Below, piece by piece: positions 7,686 through 17,878 of a DNA stretch of 22,507 nt (position 1 is the first letter of the stretch; each line of letters starts with the position of its first letter). The notes under the pieces were generated by a model. The model was not told the origin of the DNA, did not search any database, and worked only from the letters and a program-made list of their open reading frames with translations. The DNA lies in the NCBI GenBank assembly GCA_022839045.1, contig JALHDI010000066.1:13332-35838 (forward strand). The letters run 5' to 3'. The DNA is from Sporomusaceae bacterium (GTDB lineage Bacteria > Bacillota_C > Negativicutes > Sporomusales_B > UBA7701). The position numbers and the translations under genes were made by a program.

Positions 7686-8153
7686 TCACCCCATGAGATA
7701 TACCAGTACGAGGACGATCATCAGCAACCCGCAGCCGAAGCGGACCGCGGCCACGGCCGCCAGGCGAAGGAGGACGCGCCCCACCGTATCCCAGCGGGGA
7801 GCCAGCGTTTTGCCGGCAAAAAACTCCCACACCACCAGGCCGAGCACCGGGCCGAGCAGCGCATCGGCGGCCAGGATGCCGCCGATATTGCCGACCGAGC
7901 TGTTTACGCAGAAAATCCGCGACAGGGAATAGCGGCGGGTAAGGTAAAGCCGCAGCAGGCGCCCGCCCACTTCGGCCGTGAACACCAACACGACAAGCGC
8001 CGCCATAACCCACGGTGGTGCGGTCGCGCCGGCCACCCACAGGTAGAGGACGGCTGCACCAAGGATTACGAGCGTGCCCGGCAGGCGAGGCATCAGCGTT
8101 AGGGCGAGGCCGACCAGCATGATGAGAATGACGGCGATTTTCAATATTAGCAA
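7686..8153 (-). CDS. DUF456 family membrane protein
   Basis: About 155 residues, almost all hydrophobic, with four or five predicted transmembrane segments. Family-typical features are MPRLPGTL near the N-terminus and the Gly-rich stretch GNIGGILAADALLGPVLGL followed by WEFFAGK. The function of DUF456 is unknown (B. subtilis YqgC is a member). The frame stays open up to an ATG at 8249, but the residues that adds are polar and unlike the family, and that ATG has no ribosome-binding site. I prefer a TTG at 8153, preceded by AGGGG at about 8 bases and giving a hydrophobic N-terminus at once. The start is uncertain; the stop is firm. It lies after the transporter-like gene, possibly in the same transcript. 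Confidence 0.8.
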   Translation of the reverse strand: MLILKIAVILIMLVGLALTLMPRLPGTLVILGAAVLYLWVAGATAPPWVMAALVVLVFTAEVGGRLLRLYLTRRYSLSRIFCVNSSVGNIGGILAADALLGPVLGLVVWEFFAGKTLAPRWDTVGRVLLRLAAVAAVRFGCGLLMIVLVLVYLMG

Positions 8154-8331
8154 ATCCAGGGCCCCTATCTTAAAACTGACCAAAAAACTCGCGACGAACG
8201 TCTTGTTTCGGCTTGTCCCACAATCGTCCGCTTCCCGACGCGACATCATTCACGAACGTCGCGCGGGCACGCCGGCGGCCTCCCTTCGCGGGCGCGCCGC
8301 AGATAGACTTCGGGGACAGTTTCTACCTAGA

Positions 8332-9348
8332 TTATTGCTGGTTGCTCCCGTTTTTATGTACCTTATACGCCGTATAGCCGATAAATGCGGTCGTCGCACC
8401 GGCGGTCCAGGCCATAACCTGCAGAGCCGCCCCATATGACAAAAAAGTCGCCAGATAAACGGCGATAGCCGCGACCGCCACCGCTGTACAGGAGGCAATC
8501 CCCGTGCAGCAGGCCACGTGACGCCCGTTTACCACCATCGCCGGCACCATCGTCGTAGCGAAAGTGCAGAACAGCACGCCGGCAAACACCACGCCCCCCG
8601 CCGGACCGAAAATGATCGCGGCCGCCGCCGTCAGGGCCATCGGGCCGGCCGTTCCGGCCGCGAGCACGATATACGCCATGGCCACCGTCAAAGCGCCCTC
8701 GACAAGTTTGGCGGCCACGGTGAGCCACACGGCCCGGCCGCCCCTTCTCGCCAGGCAGGCGGCTGTTTCCGCCGCCAACGCGGGGCGCATCCCGCCGGCA
8801 TTGTAGCCGAACAGCGCCATAGCCAGCGGCCAGTCTATTTCCGCCGCCGGCAACGGCTGGGGCAACGGGACGCCCCCGCCGGATGTAATAAACATGATGA
8901 CGATGGCCGGAACCAAGAGCAGCGAGCAATAATTGGCGATTATCAGCAGTTCGGATAAGTAACCGGCCGCCATCAGGGCGAAGAGTGCCAGGCAGAGCGG
9001 CGCCGTCGCCATCTGCGGCAGCCCGGTAAGGTCGCTGACCAGCAGCGCGGCGAAATAGCCGGCCGTCAGGGCGCTGGCCGGGATTGATATACCCAGGGTT
9101 ATAGCGGCAAACAGCCTTTTGACGCGCGCCCCGAACAGCCGGCGGACGACGACCGCCAGTTCGGCCCCGGTGCGCACGCCGATCCAGGCGGCAAGCCCCG
9201 TCAGCCCTGCACCGAACACGAAATAACTCAGGATAATCGTGACGAATATCCCCGCGCCTGCCTTGGAAGCCGCTTCCGGAACAACGCCGGCGTTGTCGCC
9301 GGCGATATGGACAATCGCCAGCGAAAGCGCCGGCAGAAGCATCCACAT
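8332..9348 (-). CDS. Multi-pass membrane protein, transporter-like (APC-superfamily-like), family uncertain
   Basis: A 338-residue, very hydrophobic protein with about ten predicted transmembrane helices and a short charged C-terminus (YKVHKNGSNQQ). Helix 1 is interrupted by small and acidic residues (AGDNAG), and a mid-protein segment FGYNAGGMRPALAAE breaks helix 6. Paired broken helices 1 and 6 are a hallmark of LeuT-fold (APC superfamily) transporters, and the overall look recalls the YkvI-type group. I cannot name a substrate. The ATG is preceded by AAGGTGGTGAG at good spacing. It is the first gene after the secF terminator and so needs its own promoter; a weak candidate lies at 9374-9404. 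It ends about 180 bases before the DUF456 start. Confidence 0.7.
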   Translation of the reverse strand: MWMLLPALSLAIVHIAGDNAGVVPEAASKAGAGIFVTIILSYFVFGAGLTGLAAWIGVRTGAELAVVVRRLFGARVKRLFAAITLGISIPASALTAGYFAALLVSDLTGLPQMATAPLCLALFALMAAGYLSELLIIANYCSLLLVPAIVIMFITSGGGVPLPQPLPAAEIDWPLAMALFGYNAGGMRPALAAETAACLARRGGRAVWLTVAAKLVEGALTVAMAYIVLAAGTAGPMALTAAAAIIFGPAGGVVFAGVLFCTFATTMVPAMVVNGRHVACCTGIASCTAVAVAAIAVYLATFLSYGAALQVMAWTAGATTAFIGYTAYKVHKNGSNQQ

Positions 9349-9373
9349 AGGCTCACCACCTTTTGCTCCTACT

Positions 9374-9404
9374 ATGATATTGCCTTTTCCCCCGCTTGGT
9401 GCAA
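9374..9404 (-). promoter_or_regulatory. Weak candidate sigma-A promoter for the transporter-like gene
   Basis: TTGCAC (9404-9399) and TATCAT (9379-9374) are spaced 19 bases apart, longer than the preferred 17. They lie between the secF terminator and the start at 9348, where a promoter is needed. Only the position and a near-consensus -10 support it. Confidence 0.3.
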
Positions 9405-9431
9405 TTCACCGCGATATAAGCCGGGCAGGCG

Positions 9432-9463
9432 CGAAAAAGAAAAAGCCCGGGATAATCCCGGGC
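9432..9463 (-). terminator. Strong intrinsic terminator after secF
   Basis: GCCCGGGA / TCCCGGGC (9445-9452 and 9456-9463) forms an 8-bp GC-rich stem with a 3-base loop. On the minus strand it is followed by TTTTTCTTTTT (complement of 9434-9444). It starts 17 bases after the secF stop and closes the secDF unit. Confidence 0.93.
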
Positions 9464-9479
9464 GCAAGTGACGTCCTTG

Positions 9480-10394
9480 TTATTTGGAACCCTTCATTTT
9501 GGCTTCCAGGCGGTGGCGTTCCGACATCTCCTTCATAGTTACCCATATAGGACTGGCGTTGCAGACCGAGGAGTAAGCGCCGGCCACGAAACCGATGGTA
9601 AGGGCGAGGGCGAAGTTCCTGGTCGTCTCGCCGCCGAAGAAGTAGAGCGCCAGCGAACAGAACAGCACTGTCACGACGGTGTAGATCGAACGGGTCATCG
9701 TCTGCCAGATGCTGCGGTTGACCAGATCCTGAAAACTTTCCGTCTTGCGGTGGGTCTTGAGATTCTCGCGGATGCGGTCGAAAATGACGATGGTGTCGTT
9801 GATGGAGTAGCCGACAACGGTCAGGATGGCAGCCACGAAGGCGGCGTCCACCTCCAGCCTGAATAGCGAGAACACGCCCAGCACGATAACGACATCGTGG
9901 ATGAGGGCCATGATGGCGGAAATGCCGAACTTAAACTCGAACCGGAAGGAAATATAGGCGATTATCAGCACCCAGGACACAATCAGAGCGATAATCGCCT
10001 GCTTGGTCAGTTCGGAGCCGATAACGGCGCCGACCTTCTCGACACGGAGGACTTCGAAAGCCCCCAGCTTCTGCTTCAGGCCTGCCAGGACGGTCGTTCG
10101 CTCGCTTTCATCCAGCACGCGCGTGCGGATGAACACACTGCTCGCGGTCTCGGTCTGTGCGCCGGTCGCCAGTTGGATGGTGCTGCCCTCGAGATGGTAG
10201 TCCTTGAGGACGTCGCGCACCTGGGCCACGGAAACCGGCTGGGCGAACTTGAGGTCGAGGAGCGTGCCGCCGGTGAAGTCGATGCCGAGGTTGAACCCCT
10301 GAATGGCCATGGAGATGATGCCGGGAAACAGGAAGAGCGCGGACAGCGCGAACCACCAGTAACGTTTGCCGATAAAGTCGAATTTGATTGACAT
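9480..10394 (-). CDS. secF: Protein translocase subunit SecF
   Basis: Membrane component of the SecDF complex, which uses the ion gradient to help SecYEG pull proteins across the membrane. It is 304 residues. The family signature NLGIDFTGGTLLDL follows the first transmembrane helix (about 15-33). Five further helices cluster in the C-terminal half, with the VGYSINDTIVIFDRIREN motif in transmembrane helix 4-5. The ATG at 10394 has GGGGGTGGGG upstream; an in-frame GTG at 10403 is less likely. It starts 12 bases after secD, and a strong terminator follows. SecD and SecF are separate polypeptides here, unlike the fused form in B. subtilis. Confidence 0.96.
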   Translation of the reverse strand: MSIKFDFIGKRYWWFALSALFLFPGIISMAIQGFNLGIDFTGGTLLDLKFAQPVSVAQVRDVLKDYHLEGSTIQLATGAQTETASSVFIRTRVLDESERTTVLAGLKQKLGAFEVLRVEKVGAVIGSELTKQAIIALIVSWVLIIAYISFRFEFKFGISAIMALIHDVVIVLGVFSLFRLEVDAAFVAAILTVVGYSINDTIVIFDRIRENLKTHRKTESFQDLVNRSIWQTMTRSIYTVVTVLFCSLALYFFGGETTRNFALALTIGFVAGAYSSVCNASPIWVTMKEMSERHRLEAKMKGSK

Positions 10395-10406
10395 CGTCCC
10401 CACCCC

Positions 10407-11612
10407 CTACGCCCCGAATAATTTGCCGCTCTTGAACAGGTTGGCGTTCATCAGCGACTTGAGGAGATATTTGGTGATCGTTATGGCCGTGAACATACTG
10501 AGGAGGATGCCCAGGCCGAGGGTGATGGCGAAGCCTTTGATCGGCCCCGAGCCGAGGAAGAAGAGGATGGCGGCGACAAACAGGGTGGTGACGTTAGAGT
10601 CGACGATGGTGAGCAAAGCCCGGTTGAAGCCGGCGTCCATGGCGGCCCGCAGCGTCTTGCCGCCACGGTACTCTTCCTTGAACCGCTCGAAGATCAGAAC
10701 GTTGGCGTCGACCGCCATGCCCATAGACAGGATGATGCCGGCGATGCCGGGCAGCGTGAGCGTGGCGTTGAGCATCTTGAGGGCAACGAGCAGCAGCAGG
10801 ACGTACAACATCAGAGTGATGTTGGCGACCACGCCCGCCAGGCGGTAGAAGGCGATCATGAAGAGGACGATGGCGGCGATGCTGAGCGCGAAAGCGACCT
10901 TGCTCTTGTCTTTGGAGTCCTGGCCGAGGGTCGGGCCGACCGTGCGCGTCTCGATGATGTCCATCTTGACCGGCAGCGCGCCGGAGCGGAGGAGGATGGC
11001 CAGATTCTGCGCCTCTTCGATGGTGCGCTGGCCGGTGATGACCGCCTTGCCGCTGGGGATGGCCTCCTGGACCACGGGGTTGGTGAGCATCTGGCCGTCC
11101 AGTGTGATGGCGATATGCTTGCCGACGTTCTTGGCCGTCAGATCGGCGAACTTCTTGCCGCCCTCGTCGGTGAACTCGATGCCGACATCGTTGCGGCTGC
11201 CCTGAGTTATCTGGGCTTTGGCGTCTTTCAGGTCCTTGCCGGTGAGAACGGTGGTCCCGTCTTCGGTCTTGAACTCGAGCAGCGCCGTTTTGCCGATCAG
11301 GGCGATGGCGCCCTCCGGGTCTTTGACCCCCGGCAGCTCGATGATGATGCGGCGGTCGCCCTGGCGCTGGATGATGGGCTCGGTGAGGCCGAGCTCGTTG
11401 ACGCGGCGCTCCATGACCTTCACGACCCGCTGCATGGCGTCTTCGTTGACCTGGGCGTCGGGCGTGTCGACCGCTTCCATAACCACATGGGTGCCGCCCT
11501 GCAGGTCGAGGCCCTGCTTGACGGAATTGACCAGAGGCGAGATGTATAAGCCGAAAACGAGTAAAATGGCCAAAACAACCACCGAGAAGGTGGTCAGATT
11601 ACCCCATCTCAA
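10407..11612 (-). CDS. secD: Protein translocase subunit SecD
   Basis: Partner of SecF in Sec-dependent export. It is 401 residues, with one N-terminal transmembrane helix (about 8-26) followed by the LDLQGGTHVVME signature. The external P1-like domain includes VMERRVNELGLTEPIIQRQG and RRIIIELPGV. Five C-terminal helices carry the GMAVDANVLIFERFKEE motif that holds the proton-path aspartate. The start is a TTG at 11612 with AGGGGG about 8 bases upstream; no better in-frame start exists. A consensus sigma-A promoter lies at 11651-11680, giving a leader of about 30 bases, so secDF can be transcribed independently of the genes before it. Confidence 0.96.
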   Translation of the reverse strand: MRWGNLTTFSVVVLAILLVFGLYISPLVNSVKQGLDLQGGTHVVMEAVDTPDAQVNEDAMQRVVKVMERRVNELGLTEPIIQRQGDRRIIIELPGVKDPEGAIALIGKTALLEFKTEDGTTVLTGKDLKDAKAQITQGSRNDVGIEFTDEGGKKFADLTAKNVGKHIAITLDGQMLTNPVVQEAIPSGKAVITGQRTIEEAQNLAILLRSGALPVKMDIIETRTVGPTLGQDSKDKSKVAFALSIAAIVLFMIAFYRLAGVVANITLMLYVLLLLVALKMLNATLTLPGIAGIILSMGMAVDANVLIFERFKEEYRGGKTLRAAMDAGFNRALLTIVDSNVTTLFVAAILFFLGSGPIKGFAITLGLGILLSMFTAITITKYLLKSLMNANLFKSGKLFGA

Positions 11613-11650
11613 GGACTTTTCCCCCTATCTTGTTCTATTGCACAAATTTA

Positions 11651-11680
11651 ATTATATCTTCACGGCCTGTCCGCTGTCAA
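11651..11680 (-). promoter_or_regulatory. Consensus sigma-A promoter of secDF
   Basis: A perfect -35 TTGACA (11680-11675) and a perfect -10 TATAAT (11656-11651) are separated by 18 bases on the minus strand. Transcription should start near 11644, about 30 bases before the secD TTG. It lies in the 92-base gap after the HD-domain gene, which has no clear terminator, so read-through into secDF is also possible. Confidence 0.88.
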
Positions 11681-11704
11681 TGAATCCAGCCAGGCAAAAG
11701 GATT

Positions 11705-12370
11705 CTAGAGCAGTTTGTTGCCGTTGATGACCAAGCCGAACCGGCAGCTTAAAAATTCGGCCGCCCGCCTGCACATGACCATGCGGTTCAAGAAAATCTC
11801 GAAATACTCCATAACCGGGCAGATAGCCGTGTCGATGGTCAGTTCGAGGGTGATCGTGCCGGCTTCCCGGTCGATGTTAAGGCGGCTGTCTTCGGCCGCG
11901 TAGTTCACTCTGTCATGGATTTCGAATTTGGCAAAGTCGGTATGGGTCACCCGCGAACGGTGAACATCCGACTTGTCGGCGATAATAAGGGCCGAAGCTA
12001 CGTGGTTGATGGCGTTGCCCCGCTCCTCCTCATGGTTGCCGATCGCCGACACCACCAGGGCGATTTCCTCCGGGGCCATGCCGAAGCGGCTGAGGATGCC
12101 GTAAGCCATCACCGCTCCCGTGCCGCCGTGATTGTAGCGGTTGACGAGGTTGGCGATGTCGTGAAGGTAGCCGGCCACGGCGGCAAGCTCGCAGTCGCGC
12201 TCCCCGTAGCCCAGCGCCGCGAGGACGCGGCGGGCCCGCTCGGAAACGAGCGCGGCGTGCCGCCCGCCGTGCTCGGTGAAACCCAGACGGCAGAGATATT
12301 CGGTGCTGCAGGCCAAATAGACCCCGACCTCATGATCTTCCTTCAGATCTGCTACAGTAAGTGCCGCCAT
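11705..12370 (-). CDS. HD-domain phosphohydrolase-like protein
   Basis: A 221-residue soluble protein with an HD metal-dependent phosphohydrolase core. A His lies in GGRHAALVSERA (near residue 37), the HD pair is in GYLHDIAN (near 70), and two further His motifs are NHGGTG and GNHEEERGN, with a later Asp in ADKSDVHRSR. These match the HD superfamily order H...HD...H...H...D, so catalysis is plausible; the substrate cannot be read from sequence. The C-terminal 60 residues look like a separate beta-rich segment. The ATG at 12370 has GGGGAGAG about 7 bases upstream. It overlaps the P-loop gene by about 41 bases, implying translational coupling. Genes of this type are often found beside secDF in related bacteria (general knowledge, not verified here). 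Confidence 0.8.
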   Translation of the reverse strand: MAALTVADLKEDHEVGVYLACSTEYLCRLGFTEHGGRHAALVSERARRVLAALGYGERDCELAAVAGYLHDIANLVNRYNHGGTGAVMAYGILSRFGMAPEEIALVVSAIGNHEEERGNAINHVASALIIADKSDVHRSRVTHTDFAKFEIHDRVNYAAEDSRLNIDREAGTITLELTIDTAICPVMEYFEIFLNRMVMCRRAAEFLSCRFGLVINGNKLL

Positions 12371-12710
12371 TATCCGCTCTCCCCGCGATATAGTCCAAAA
12401 CCCGTCCGGCTACTTCTTCCCGCGACAGGGGATCGGTCTGAATATACAGGCTGGCGTGTTCCCGGGCGTCCCGTAGCCGTTCGCGCTGCGCCGCCAGCCT
12501 TTCCTCCCCCCAGGGCACGGGACGCCGCCGGCGGATAACCGGCAACGACGCGTCCAACATCACCACCACGTCGGGGCTCTTTTTGCGCCACAGCGTTTTT
12601 ATCCCGGAATGTTCCTGGGCGACGTTGTGGGCGTCGTAACCCAGCTCCTGCAGGCGGTTGACCAGGGTCGTCTTGCCGCTGGCGCACGGCCCTACAACGA
12701 CAATCCGCAT
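12330..12710 (-). CDS. Small P-loop NTPase / nucleotide-kinase-like protein
   Basis: A roughly 126-residue protein beginning MRIVVVGPCASGKTT, a textbook Walker A motif on the first beta strand. The middle strand VVVMLDAS could supply a Walker B-like Asp. The Arg-rich RRRRPVPWGEERLAAQRERL could be the lid of an NMP-kinase-like fold. It is shorter than typical adenylate or shikimate kinases, and I cannot assign a substrate. The ATG at 12710 fits the fold best; an in-frame GTG at 12719 is possible. The last 41 bases overlap the HD-domain gene, and it follows the phosphatase gene by 13 bases, so the three are probably translated together. Confidence 0.7.
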   Translation of the reverse strand: MRIVVVGPCASGKTTLVNRLQELGYDAHNVAQEHSGIKTLWRKKSPDVVVMLDASLPVIRRRRPVPWGEERLAAQRERLRDAREHASLYIQTDPLSREEVAGRVLDYIAGRADNGGTYCSRSEGRS

Positions 12711-12723
12711 CACATTCACCCGC

Positions 12724-13428
12724 TCAGTATGGAAATGAGACGCTGAACCGCTGAATTCTGTGGGTCGAATCCCGGTCAGAAACGCCCATGACCACGACGG
12801 TCATGTCGTCGCCGGGACGGTATTCGTCCAGCGTCAGTGCGTATTCCAAAATGCTCTCGGCGATAAATTCCACATCGTCGGGACCGTTGTCTTCGAGAAG
12901 CTTAAGAAGGCGGCCGTGGTCGACGGTGTTGCCGCGTTTGCGGCCGGCCGCCTGGATGCCGTCCGTATAGGATACCAGAATTGTACCCACTTCGAGGGGG
13001 ACTTGATTCATCAGCGGCTTCATATATTTGTGCACGCCGATGGAGGGAACATCCTCGTCGTAGACTGTCACACCGAATTCGGTCTTCACGAGCACCGGGC
13101 AGTTGGCGTTGCGGGAAAAGAGCAGCGTCTGGGCGTCGTAATCGGCGCTGAGGATGGTGAGAGTGGAGGATACCCGCCCGTCTTTCATCGCGTAAAGGTA
13201 GTCATGGACCGTCCGGGCCACCGCCCCGTCCCTTACTCCTTCGGCGATCAGGGACGCCGCCCGGTTGACCACCAGGCTGCTGGTCTGCTTGGCCGCCTTG
13301 CCGCTGCCCTGGCCGTCAGCTAAAATGGCAGAAATACCACCCCGTGGTCGTTCTGCCACCTCGAAACTGTCGCCGCAATCGGCGACTGCGTATTTATTGG
13401 CTTTGGCAATGCCGATCCTAATCTCCAT
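12724..13428 (-). CDS. SpoIIE/RsbX-type PP2C serine phosphatase domain protein
   Basis: A 234-residue protein made only of a PP2C-type phosphatase domain of the SpoIIE/RsbU/RsbX group. Metal-binding Asp motifs are recognisable: ILADGQGSGKAA (about 35-46), SYTDGIQAAG (about 153-162) and PGDDMTVVVMG near the C-terminus. Family members dephosphorylate anti-anti-sigma (STAS) proteins, but no sigma, anti-sigma or STAS gene is in the window. It lacks the membrane domain of SpoIIE and any sensor domain, so its length resembles RsbX. The ATG has GGGGGTGG about 6 bases upstream. It lies 36 bases after the cyclo-ligase gene. Confidence 0.82.
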   Translation of the reverse strand: MEIRIGIAKANKYAVADCGDSFEVAERPRGGISAILADGQGSGKAAKQTSSLVVNRAASLIAEGVRDGAVARTVHDYLYAMKDGRVSSTLTILSADYDAQTLLFSRNANCPVLVKTEFGVTVYDEDVPSIGVHKYMKPLMNQVPLEVGTILVSYTDGIQAAGRKRGNTVDHGRLLKLLEDNGPDDVEFIAESILEYALTLDEYRPGDDMTVVVMGVSDRDSTHRIQRFSVSFPY

Positions 13429-13464
13429 GGCGCCACCCCCGTCAAGACGGACATCACGGCGAAG

Positions 13465-14052
13465 CTAGCCGCCCGACAAGGGCCGAAAGCCGGTTTCCGT
13501 CAAGAGATAATCCATCCGTACATCGTGCTCGTCGGTAGGAACCTCCGGCACTGTCTGGGCCGACCAGGCGAGCCCCATGCGGCAGGCCTGCGCGGCCCGC
13601 GGCAGGAAACGGTCGTAATAGCCCGCTCCCATGCCCAGACGGCGGCCGGCGCAATCGAAGGCCACACCGGGAACGACAATAAGCTCGATGGCAGCCGGGT
13701 CAATGAGCCGGGTTTTAGCCGGGTTCGGCATCTTGAGGCCGAGGCGGCCGGTCACGAGGCAGTCCCAGCTGTCGAGGGCCGCAGCCTCCATGAAGCCGTA
13801 AGCCTCTCCCATCAGCGGCACGGCCACTTTTTTGCCCGCCCGCCAGGCATCCTCGATGAGAGCGGCCATCTGCGGCTCGTCCGCCATCGCGAGAAAAAAC
13901 ATGACTACTCCGGCCGCACGGTATTTCGGCCATGCACAAAAATAGGCAGCGATAGCCTCGCTCCCCTTTTTGATCTCCTCGGCAGAAAGGCTGCGCCGTA
14001 TGGCGAGCATTTCCCGGCGCAGCCGCTGTTTGGCTTCCTTTCCGGAGGACAT
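13465..14052 (-). CDS. 5-formyltetrahydrofolate cyclo-ligase
   Basis: Converts 5-formyl-THF to 5,10-methenyl-THF using ATP, salvaging folate one-carbon units in the cytoplasm. It is 195 residues, the usual length. The N-terminal basic KQRLRREMLAIRRSL is typical. The signature GRRLGMGAGYYDRFLPRA (about 148-165) contains the ATP-binding G-x-G-x-GYYDR motif, and VVPGVAFDCAG precedes it. The ATG is 2 bases after the yajC stop, so the two are almost certainly co-transcribed. The gene symbol varies between organisms (fthC, yqgN, ygfA), so none is given. Confidence 0.93.
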   Translation of the reverse strand: MSSGKEAKQRLRREMLAIRRSLSAEEIKKGSEAIAAYFCAWPKYRAAGVVMFFLAMADEPQMAALIEDAWRAGKKVAVPLMGEAYGFMEAAALDSWDCLVTGRLGLKMPNPAKTRLIDPAAIELIVVPGVAFDCAGRRLGMGAGYYDRFLPRAAQACRMGLAWSAQTVPEVPTDEHDVRMDYLLTETGFRPLSGG

Positions 14053-14054
14053 GA

Positions 14055-14333
14055 CTACTCTGCCTTGTTCTTAACCGACGCTACTGCTCCACGGTTGAAG
14101 TCAAGCTCCACTTTCTCCGCCACTTTGATGGTGACAGTATCGTCGCCGAACCCGGTGATGGTGCCGTGAATACCCCCGATGGTGACGACGCGGTCGCCTT
14201 TCTTCAGATTGCCGAGCATATCGGCGCGTTTTTGCTGTTCCTTCTTCTGCGGCCGGTAGAACAGGAAGTAGAAGATAACGATCATGATTATAAAAGGTGC
14301 CCATTGCAAAACCTCTGGCGAAAGAAACTCCAT
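14055..14333 (-). CDS. yajC: Preprotein translocase subunit YajC
   Basis: Small membrane protein of the SecDF-YajC holocomplex. It is 92 residues, with one N-terminal transmembrane helix (about 12-27) ending in YRPQKKEQQKR, which is a family hallmark. A small cytoplasmic beta-rich domain follows with LKKGDRVVTIGGIHGTI. The ATG has GGGAGGTGAG upstream. It lies 58 bases after tgt. secD and secF follow only after four other genes, so yajC and secDF are separated here, while the tgt-yajC adjacency is the common bacterial arrangement. Confidence 0.95.
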   Translation of the reverse strand: MEFLSPEVLQWAPFIIMIVIFYFLFYRPQKKEQQKRADMLGNLKKGDRVVTIGGIHGTITGFGDDTVTIKVAEKVELDFNRGAVASVKNKAE

Positions 14334-14391
14334 ACCAACTCACCTCCCGTTTTGTCCTCCCGATATATTCTGCGCCTTTCCCGTAAATCCT

Positions 14392-16530
<2,139 letters not shown>

Positions 16531-16540
16531 AGGGGACTCC

Positions 16541-17863
16541 TCAGTAGAGTTTGCTTATCTCTACGCCTGTGTAGTAGTGTTTCAAGATCTCCCGGAAATA
16601 TGCGGTGTCGCCGGCCGGAGCCTTTTCGGCCATGGCTTTGGCTCCCCACTGGGAAAGGCCGATACCGTGGCCCCAGCCGAAGCCGGTGAAGACGATGGTC
16701 TCGTTGGCCCGGCCGCTTAAGCTCCGGACATTGGGCTTGTCCGCCTTATCGGGCAGCGGTTTGACGTCGATTGGCACGGTTTTCGTGTCACGGTCGCCGT
16801 AGCTGTCGGTTATCTCGAACTGCACCGCCTTTTGGGCCGGGAGGGTTACCTTGATGTCGAAAAGGGTGCTGTTGAGGCCGAGGATGGTGCGCAGCTTGGC
16901 GCCGCTGACAACCGCGCTGCCGGAGCTGCCGACGAACCGCAGTTCTTTTATCCGGCCGGAAACGCCCCGGTCGAAGCTCTTGACCGGCGGCTTGGTCAAC
17001 GGGGAGAGTTCGATGGCCTGCAGGCTGCCGATCCTGATGCCGGCGCTTTCCAGGGAGGTCTCTATTTCTTTGGGAGTCATCTGCTTTTCCCAGCGGTAGT
17101 GGGGCGAGCCCTGGTCGAAATCGGCGACGCCGCGCAGGGCGGGATGGCGCCCTCCCCAGACATTTTCGCTGTTTTCGGTGAAACCGCCGCTGCTGCCGTG
17201 GAAGTAGGCCGGGATGGGTTTCCCTTTGTAGGTTATGACCAGGCCGCGGGTATCGTCAACGGCCTTGATGGCGCGGGCGTCCTCGGCGGTCTTGCCGCCG
17301 TACACCTGGCAGTCGGTGGTAGCGCAGACGTCGTAGCCGTCGTCCCGGTGTTTCCCGAAGCTGTAGAAGGCGTAGGTGCGGGCGGCAACCGCCTGTGCTT
17401 TTACCGCCTCCGCCGACCAGGCGGGGGATATTTCGCGGGTGATGATGCCGTAGACGTATTCTTCCAGCGGCAGGGTATTGACGACGGTCAGGCCGTTTTT
17501 ACCGGCGGTGCGGCGGATGTTGACCATACCCCTGTACTGGCGCCTGTTGACTTCGACCACGGCGGCGGTTTTCGCCGGCAAAACGGCGACCAGCTCGCGG
17601 GCCGCGACCGGCTGGCCGTTGACAGCCATGCCCGAAGACTTAAAGGTGACCGTGACCTTCTCCTTGGCCTGGAAATTGCCTACAATCTCGTTGCTGTCGG
17701 CATCCGCCAGGGAAAAAGCGTCGGCCGCGGAGATGATGACGCTGGTCTGGTTGGACCATAAGCCGACCCTTATGAGCGGCGGGGAGGCTGGTCCGGCCTC
17801 GGCCAGGGTGGCGGGCAGCAGGGCGAGCAGCAGCAAGCTCAAGATAAGGATTGCTTTGCGCAT
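16541..17863 (-). CDS. spoIID: SpoIID/LytB-family peptidoglycan lytic transglycosylase
   Basis: In sporulating Bacillota, SpoIID cleaves denuded peptidoglycan during engulfment of the forespore. It is 440 residues, with a signal peptide or membrane anchor at about 1-22. The SpoIID/LytB core has LPLEEYVYGIITREIS (131-146), which carries the acidic catalytic region, then KAQAVAARTYA (155-165). A Cys pair CATTDC (180-185) recalls the zinc-binding cysteines of clostridial SpoIID. Later motifs are GSSGGFTENSENVWGG and, near the end, FGWGHGIGLSQWGA. It is longer than B. subtilis SpoIID (about 343); an extra N-terminal region and an insert at about 330-375 account for this. AGGAG precedes the ATG. 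It sits 15 bases after the DUF2905 gene and 10 before queA. A LytB-like non-sporulation role cannot be excluded. Confidence 0.88.
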   Translation of the reverse strand: MRKAILILSLLLLALLPATLAEAGPASPPLIRVGLWSNQTSVIISAADAFSLADADSNEIVGNFQAKEKVTVTFKSSGMAVNGQPVAARELVAVLPAKTAAVVEVNRRQYRGMVNIRRTAGKNGLTVVNTLPLEEYVYGIITREISPAWSAEAVKAQAVAARTYAFYSFGKHRDDGYDVCATTDCQVYGGKTAEDARAIKAVDDTRGLVITYKGKPIPAYFHGSSGGFTENSENVWGGRHPALRGVADFDQGSPHYRWEKQMTPKEIETSLESAGIRIGSLQAIELSPLTKPPVKSFDRGVSGRIKELRFVGSSGSAVVSGAKLRTILGLNSTLFDIKVTLPAQKAVQFEITDSYGDRDTKTVPIDVKPLPDKADKPNVRSLSGRANETIVFTGFGWGHGIGLSQWGAKAMAEKAPAGDTAYFREILKHYYTGVEISKLY

Positions 17864-17878
17864 GTGTTCTCCTTTTGC

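Noticed and set aside
8154..8331. T-run (TTTTTT on the minus strand, near 8180) as a terminator after the transporter-like gene
   Set aside because: Only a 7-bp stem with a loop of about 80 bases could precede it, too weak and distant for an intrinsic terminator. Nothing else clear is seen in this gap.
11683..11706. GAATCC/GGATTC inverted repeat after the HD-domain gene as a terminator
   Set aside because: A 6-bp stem with a 12-base loop and no T-tract; it abuts the secDF promoter and is probably chance.
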